Shown: in pieces, positions 58,557 through 64,000 of the stretch
How positions within the stretch are numbered: position 1 is the first letter of the stretch
Layout of the letters: each line of letters starts with the position of its first letter
NCBI GenBank assembly: GCA_002104905.1
Contig: MCFE01000345.1
Coordinates: forward strand, 26,260 to 90,259
DNA from: Basidiobolus meristosporus CBS 931.73
Taxonomy: Eukaryota; Basidiobolomycota; Basidiobolomycetes; Basidiobolales; Basidiobolaceae
DNA length: 64,000 nt
Direction of reading: 5' to 3'
Position numbers and translations under genes: made by a program
The notes under the pieces: generated by a model
What the model was told of the DNA's origin: nothing
Databases searched by the model: none
What the model saw: the letters and a program-made list of their open reading frames with translations, nothing else

Positions 58557-60489
58557 AAAATAAAGCAAAGTTGTCTGGTTCTCACCAAACCCTACCGCTG
58601 ATGGCAACAAAAGAATGGTTGGACAACAGCTTGCTTTGACATTCAGTGCAACAAGCAGGGCTACATCCAAAAAAGGCCCTGTGGATAGTGAGCCCATTGA
58701 AGGTAATAATGCGGACTCCTCAGGCTCTCAGTCAAGTAGGCAATTGAGAACCTCTGTGGAGCCACAGCTGACTGTTATGCTCAGGCAGATGAGAATGTAG
58801 CAAATGCAGTACCCTCTGTTGAAGATCAGCAAGTGGCCATGATAACATCACCACCACCCATATTAGCAAGTATGTTGTCAGCCCATACCAAAGTATTAAT
58901 GAAGCAATTAGGTGCAGTGGCTGATAGGATAGATGCAATGGCCCAGAGAAATCAGGAAGTAGTCCAGAAGCAGGATGAGCAGATAATACGTGTAGAGCAA
59001 TCAATATCCCAGGTAGAGAAAGCAGTATCTTTGCTGCAAAGAAAAAACTCAAGTAGCTCAATGTCACAGCCAAGAATTGAGGCATTTCCCAATGTAACAG
59101 CAGAGGAACACCGTACAGTCTTTGAGGCACAACAACAGTGCCAAAGATAAAGCCCACCAAAAAACCTATCACAGCATGGGAGGGAGACATTGTGGTGTTT
59201 ATACGAAGGCCTAAAAATCAAAAGACATTGAAGATCTGTGAAGCCATTGAGTGCAATAATGAAGAGTGGGCTAATATACAAGAGGCTGTCAGAAGTCTAG
59301 CACACCATCACCTTAAGGCTGGCATACCATGGGACCATCAGGAACTCAAGGCCAAGCAGAATCCACTTGACTTGTTCCATGAGCATTATCCTGGATTCAA
59401 ATGGGCAAATGGATTTTGGGCCAGCATTGGTATGCTAAGAAAGTATCTTAAGAATAGCAGAAACTATCAAAGGCAGAAGAACAAGGGTGCCATGGCCAAA
59501 AACCAGGGGCTTCCTCAAGAGCCTGTTACAAGCAGGGCCAAAGCTCCAGACAAGCGTCAAAGAAATGTCAGGCAGCTGGAAGAGTGCCAATTAAGGACAA
59601 GCAGGCAGACATGGATGCACCTGCACAACATTTATCAAGGAAAAAGCATAGTACCACTTAAGAAGCACCCAGTCAAAGCAGCAGTGAAGGACCTGGCAGT
59701 GATAAAAACCAGCCACTATTACAGGAGCCCATCACAACTGCAGTTGAGAGCTCAAAACAAGCTGAAAAGAAACATCAGGTTGCCAGAAGAGTGCCAGCAA
59801 GGGACAAGCAGGCCAAAACAGATGCGTCAAAGCAGAATTTATCCAGGAGAAAATGTAGTTCTTTACAAGAAGCACTCAGACAAAGTAGCAGTGAAAGACC
59901 TGGCAGTGATAAAGGAAAAGGTAAAGGGAAAAATGCCTACCCAAGCCTGAGACAGGGAGGCATGCAAAAAAAACTGCAGTTCTTGCCAATTAGCGCTGCA
60001 AGCCAGGAACAGACTGAATCCCATCATAGCCAAGAAGAATTACCAACAAGAAAACAGCTGTTTTCACAAGAGTTGGAAGCGCAGCCAGTTGAGCTACACT
60101 CCAGCAAGGTAGATGAGTTTGCTGAAAAAGGCAATTTGTCTACCATAGCCTCCACAGCCTCCATGGTTGACAGAGTGGAGATCCCACTGACAGACAAGGC
60201 TACAACGTCAAGAGCTTGAAAGACTATCACAATGCCTTCAGTGGAGTTTTGGAAAATTAATAGGCACACCAAGAGGTTGCAGCACTTCTTCAAGAACAGT
60301 GCTCAAGAAAACACACTGGAATATTGCAAGGATTTATTGCAAAGACTGGCAGATGAGGAGCTAGACCTTGCAGTGCCAGCTGAAGACCAGGACGTGTGGG
60401 AACCAGTGAATGAACAGTGGCATAAAGCTGTTGGGTTCCTGCCAAAGTTGTGGAACCAGAGCGTTACAGCAGAAATTCTTATTGAGTAG
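58557..60489 (+). pseudogene. Second T gene: coiled-coil, Lys-rich repeat protein, copy T-k
   Basis: I do not recognise this family. Start ATG at 58557 matches the MPPKN start of T-f. A 1-bp loss near 58600 and other shifts break the frame, but long parts are open: 58833-59150, 59138-59950, 59791-60219 and 60232-60489. Visible in order are QQLALTFSATSRA; a heptad-rich stretch DRIDAMAQRNQEVVQKQDEQ (about 58930) likely to form a coiled coil; ITAWEGDIVVFIRRPKNQK; FHEHYPGFKWANGFWASIGM; two 207-bp repeats with EECQ and KAAVKDLAVIK (59570-59930) rich in Lys/Arg; and a C-terminal LQRLADEELDLAVPA and WEPVNEQWHKAVGFLPKLWN. The basic repeats suggest nucleic-acid binding, perhaps a TnpA-like role, but that is inference. 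Confidence 0.6.
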
Positions 60490-60910
60490 TGGATTTTAAT
60501 GGAGTTACTTGTTGAGTGTGGGGTTGGGCTTAATGTTAGTGTAGGGTATAGAGACTTGTATAGGTCAATACAATTGGCAGTTGAGGTACAACTGAAGTTT
60601 CAATGGAAATAAATCAATTCATACGCATGAAAAGTAAGAGAAACAGTTGAGTCAGGAAGTAAGGAGTGTGAAAAAGAGGCAATAGAGTGTCCAGGATCAG
60701 AAAGTGAGCAAATTGGCAGGGAACCAATCAAAAGCCACTTATACATTGTTGTGATGAAAAATTTTGACAAAGTTTTTTGTGAAATCTGGGGTGCAATTAT
60801 TTTCAATGGTCTCTGGACAGAGTCCTAACAAGATGAGTACCTCTCAGTGACGGGACATTAACTTTGTGACGGCCTTTTGACGGGATAATCACAATAACTT
60901 CTCATAGGGG
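60490..60910 (+). repeat. Right subterminal region of T-k
   Basis: Non-coding stretch between the second-gene stop and the right terminus, conserved in T-b (21394-21664 then 26351-26457) and T-f (40878-41206). In reverse complement the end reads CCCGTCAAAAGGCCGTCACA then TCCCGTCACTG, giving three CCGTCA motifs. These could be transposase or accessory-protein binding sites as in CACTA subterminal repeats. Confidence 0.6.
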
Positions 60911-60913
60911 TCT

Positions 60914-61894
60914 GTTCCAGGCTTACATCATTGATTGGCAAGAACTGCAGCTTTTTTCTCACACCTCCCTGACTCTGGCATGAGTAGACTTTTTCACTTT
61001 ACCTTTTCCTTTCTCACTGGCATGTTTTTCACTGCTACTTGGTCTGAGTTCCTCTAGTATTAAACCTCACTTTCTCCTTAATAACTACTGCGTGGATGAA
61101 TCTGTTTTGGCCTGCTTGTCCCTTGCTGGCACTTTGCAGGTAATCTAATGCTTCTTTCTGGCTTGTTTTGATATCCCATCCCATGCTGAGACAGGTTCCT
61201 GAGGTAGTTACTGGTTTTTATCACTGCCAGGTCCATCACAGCTACTTTAGCTGAATTCTTCTTTTGTGGATCTATACCTTTTTCTTAATAAATGCTGTGC
61301 TTGTGCAACTGTGTCTGCCTGCTTTCCCATATTGAGACTCATCTAGCTACCTGATGTCTCTTTGATGCTTGTTTGGATCTCTTAGCCCTGCTTACAAAAG
61401 GCTCTTGAGGAAGCTGCTGATTTTTAGCCATTGCACCCTTATTCTTCTGTCATTGGCAGTTTCTGCTACTCTGGAGATACTTTCTTAGCATACCAGTGCT
61501 GGGCCAAAATCTGCTTGCTTGTTTGAGTCCAGGTTAATGCTCATGGAACAAGTCATGCACATTCTGCTTGGCCTTAAGTTCCTGATGGTCCCATGGTATG
61601 CAGGCCTTAAGGTGTTGGTGTGCCAGATCTGGAATAGCCTCTTGAATATCAGCTCACTCTGCATCATTGCACTCAACAGCTTTACAGATCTCCAATATCA
61701 TTTGATATTTAGGCTTTGGTATAAACATTACATTTTCTCCCTCCCATGCTGTGGTAGGTTTTTCTGTGGGCTTTATCTTTAGGCATTGCTGTTGTGCTTC
61801 AAAGACTGTACAGTGTTCCTCTGCTGTTGAATTAGAAAATGCCTCAATTCTTGGCTGTGACATTGAGCAACTTGAGTTCCCTCTTTGCAGCAAG
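60914..61894 (-). pseudogene. Second T gene fragment, copy T-h
   Basis: Minus-strand remnant of the second T gene, from about the 59050-60000 equivalent of T-k: the HEHxPGFK region near 61540, the PTTAWEGENVMFIPKPK region near 61740, and Lys-rich repeats at 60950-61330. Many stops. Ends where a terminus fragment (61895) begins. Confidence 0.6.
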
Positions 61895-61950
61895 CCCCAT
61901 GAAAAATAATCTAGTCCCATAGGAGGATCCAATCCTGATCAGCTGTCAAT
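61895..61950 (+). repeat. Left-terminus scrap of family T
   Basis: CCCCATGAAAAATAATCTAG and the following ggatccaatcctgatcagc match the left end of T-a and T-j for about 55 bp, then the sequence jumps to the T intergenic region (T-i). Marks a deletion junction. Confidence 0.6.
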
Positions 61951-63297
61951 GCACCTACATGAGTGTAAGTCTCAATGATGACCTGCCATAGTAAGCATTA
62001 TATATAAAGTTGTGGCACCACCTACACACACACATATAATACTATTTCCCCATTGGTTGACTCACATCCACATATATGCCTTCAAAAAATAAAGCAAACC
62101 TATCTGATTCCCAACCAAACCCCACTGTTGACAGCAGCAGAAGAATGGTTGAACAGCTTGCTTTGACATTCAGTGCAACAAGCAGGGCTACATTCAAAAA
62201 AGGCCTTGTTGACAGTATGTCCACTGAAGGTAATACCCTATGAAAAATCTCAAACTTGGAATCCAGCTGATTTTCAGCTGGTATTCTACTGGTATTGTAA
62301 TGATATTTTGATGGTATTCAGCTGGTGTTTTTGGTTCAGAATTTCAAATGCAATTTTTGATGGAAGTAATGAGTAGTCAATTACCAAATCTGGTATGGAT
62401 GCTAGCTGGCCCAATCACCCACTGGAGAGTTTGTTTGCTTGCCTGCTCATGAGCCAACAACAGAGATATTGAGAGTTGTCAATTTTGAGAAACTTGGAAC
62501 TCAGCTGATATTATGATTGTATTTTGCTGGCCTTTTCTTAATTTTTTCTCTAAGGGAATAATGTGGACTCTTCAGGCTCTCAGTCAAGAAGGCAAATGAG
62601 ATTCTCTGCAAAGCCATATGCCAATTATAATGCTCAGGGAGATGATAATGTGCCAAATGCAGTATCTTTGGTTGAAGACCTGCAAGTGGCCATCATAACA
62701 TTGCCACCACCAGTATTAGCAAGTAAGTTTCACCTCATACCTGAGCCTCAATGAGGCAACTAGGTGACATGGCTGATAGGATAGATGCAATGTTCTAGAA
62801 AAATCAGGAAATAGTCCAGAAACAGGATAAGTGAATAATATGTGTAGAGCAATCAATATTCCAGGTAGAGAATGCAGCATTTTGCCACAAAGAAGGAACC
62901 TAAGTAGCTCAATCTCACAGGCAAGAATTGAGCAGTTTCCTAGATTAACAACAGAGGAACACCATACAGTCTCTGAAGCACAACAACAATACCCAAGATA
63001 ATGCCCACAGAAAAATCTAACACAGTATGGAAGGGAGAGACTGTGGTGTTTATATCCAAGCCTGAAAATCAAAAGACATTCAAGATTTGTGAAGCTGCTG
63101 AGTGCTATGATGCAGAGTGCACTAATACTCAAGAGGCCGTTAGAAGTCAAGCACAGCATCACCTTAAGACCAGCATACTGTAGGGCTATTGGGAATACAA
63201 GCCCAAGCAGAGTGTGCTTGACCTGTTCCATGAGAATCATCCTGGATTCAAGCACAGCAAACAGATTTTGGGCCAGCTTTGGTATGCTAAGATAGTA
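61951..63297 (+). pseudogene. Second T gene with its promoter, copy T-i, broken
   Basis: Begins in the intergenic region (ccatagtaagcattatatataaag), then a start MPSKNKANLSDSQPNPTVDS at 62076. MITE M1 interrupts the gene at 62236-62557. Later blocks correspond to 58700-59450 of T-k, including the coiled-coil part (broken) and NTVWKGETVVFISKPENQKT (near 63030). Ends at about 63297 in an E-like repeat. Confidence 0.6.
62236..62557 (+). mobile_element. Non-autonomous MITE-like element, family M copy 1
   Basis: 322 bp, CCCTATGAAAAATCTCAAAC .. AATTTTTTCTCTAAGGGA, with ATA on both sides; the interrupted gene reads ggtaataatg when it is removed. Internally rich in ttcagctggtattc-type repeats. It shares the family-T terminus but has no coding sequence, so it is probably cross-mobilised by T transposase. 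Confidence 0.7.
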
Positions 63298-63440
63298 GAC
63301 TTGTTCCATTGTACCGTGCCAGGGCGTGCAGCGCGATCCACGGTTGTAAAGACTATCGGGCGCGATATTATAGCTACCAGAAGGAAGGATTGTTCTTGGA
63401 CGATTTCGCACTATGCGGGACAATCTCACACACTATGGCA
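63298..63440 (-). repeat. E-like repeat end
   Basis: gacttgttccattgtaccg matches the outer end of E3 (gacttgctccattgcattg). The following 100 bp is richer in C+G and CpG than anything nearby and carries cactatggcacaatctg, reminiscent of E. Either a less decayed E variant or a chance junction. Confidence 0.35.
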
Positions 63441-64000
63441 CAATCTGACACGATGAGGTTGGAACGGATGATCGCACCAACTTGTAATGTTTGCATCACG
63501 TGCGCAATTGGATACCACTATTATGGCAGGTAAATCCGGTATTTGGATATGTTTCTTTAATGCAAATGGAAATAACTGTGTATTACACTATAAACTACAC
63601 TAATACTTACCATTTTGGTTACCTCACTCCAATTGGACGGTATCTCAGTGGTTAATTGGTCCAAAAGTATCCTGAAGCTGGCAGCCCCCAATTGGCTCAT
63701 TGACTACTAAAAAAGCTACCTGATTTGCCATCAAATATCCCATTTTGCTCCATTGAGCAAGTAAATCCTGATCCTAGTGATTGGACAAGGTGTCATAGCC
63801 AGCATGCAAGCAATTGTGTAGGTGCAAAACAGATCCAATAGCTGCACTGGTATTACAGATGACGTATATATATGCAGGGTGTTTATTTATAGGGGTTCTG
63901 TCTCAAATGTGAGACGACCTTGATATTGCTTATATCAAAAATTTGATGATCACTGATTTGCGACGGCTTGATTCTGATCGCAAAAAAAAAGGGTTGTTGG
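63441..64000. other. Unassigned right edge
   Basis: No gene or known repeat seen. Contains several caattgg motifs and a short poly(A) near 63981. It may be unique DNA or an unrecognised repeat continuing beyond the window. Confidence 0.35.

Larger units (their letters stand above)
53920..60910 (-). mobile_element. Family-T DNA transposon T-k, most complete copy
   Basis: Left terminus CCCTATGAAAAGTAATTTGG and right terminus AATAACTTCTCATAGGGG (reverse complement CCCCTATGAGAAGTTATT), flanked by TCT on both sides (53917-53919, 60911-60913). Without insertion H (56124-57352) and one GAAT it is about 5.76 kb. It contains a transposase on minus and a second gene on plus, starting 232 bp apart and diverging. 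Subterminal right sequence has repeated CCGTCA motifs. The termini, 3-bp duplications and transposase type fit CACTA/CMC elements. The left flank is gypsy sequence and the right flank a T-h gene fragment, so flanking DNA has been rearranged or the TCT match is by chance. Confidence 0.75.

Noticed and set aside
58732-59190. Minus-strand 152-codon hydrophobic frame that looks like a membrane protein
   Set aside because: It lies antisense to the coiled-coil part of the second T gene, and the equivalent frames in T-f (42530-42880) are likewise antisense; the hydrophobicity is the reverse-complement shadow of Gln/Glu/Lys codons.
53920-60910. Assignment of family T to KDZ (Kyakuja-Dileera-Zisupton) transposons
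   Set aside because: The 3-bp target duplications and the MH / PMEWMCG blocks fit Tnp2/Plavaka (CMC) better; no KDZ-type catalytic region was recognised.
63630-63680. tRNA-like A-box (atctcagtggttaattgg)
   Set aside because: No matching B-box or acceptor-stem pairing within the next 80 bases.

Overview
The window is fungal-type nuclear DNA. It shows a cytosolic-type uL16 (RPL10) gene, an ELO-type fatty-acid elongase and an SLC41/MgtE-type cation transporter. Introns are very short (51-65 nt, GT..AG), and one elongase intron carries a perfect TACTAAC branch site. Protein style, intron size and transposon families suggest a fungus, perhaps an early-diverging lineage; I cannot fix the phylum from sequence alone. 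There are no bacterial, organellar, rRNA, tRNA or CRISPR features.

Layout. (1) 1-4061: no gene I can assign; only short open stretches. (2) 4062-8877: a compact host segment. It holds a nine-exon SLC41-type Mg2+ transporter (minus), single-exon RPL10 (minus) and a three-exon elongase (plus); RPL10 and the elongase diverge from one 828-bp intergenic region. (3) About 9.4-63.4 kb: a deep nest of transposons with no host gene seen. (4) 63.4-64.0 kb: unassigned.

The nest is built mainly from one DNA-transposon family, here called family T. It has CCCTATGA.. termini, 3-bp target duplications and about 5.7 kb of own sequence. It carries two divergent genes: a Tnp2/Plavaka-like (CACTA/CMC) transposase and a second, coiled-coil, lysine-rich protein with a variable internal repeat that I do not recognise. 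Copies are labelled T-a to T-k (letters only, not all consecutive) by position. T-k (53920-60910) is the most complete, yet is broken by stops, frameshifts and a 1.23-kb insertion. Inserted into these are three nearly full Ty1/copia elements: A 13068-17835 plus, B 21665-26345 minus, C 34933-40537 minus. There are also several solo LTRs, a rearranged Ty3/gypsy element (45820-50580), and short repeat families D, E, M and H.

Insertion order can be read directly: T-a is inserted into T-j, T-b into T-a, and copia B into T-b; copia A is inserted into T-a, copia C into T-e, and D2 into copia C. Every transposon gene seen is broken, so the region looks like a heterochromatic graveyard. CpG sites kept in T-k often read TpG or CpA in other copies, which suggests methylation-driven decay.
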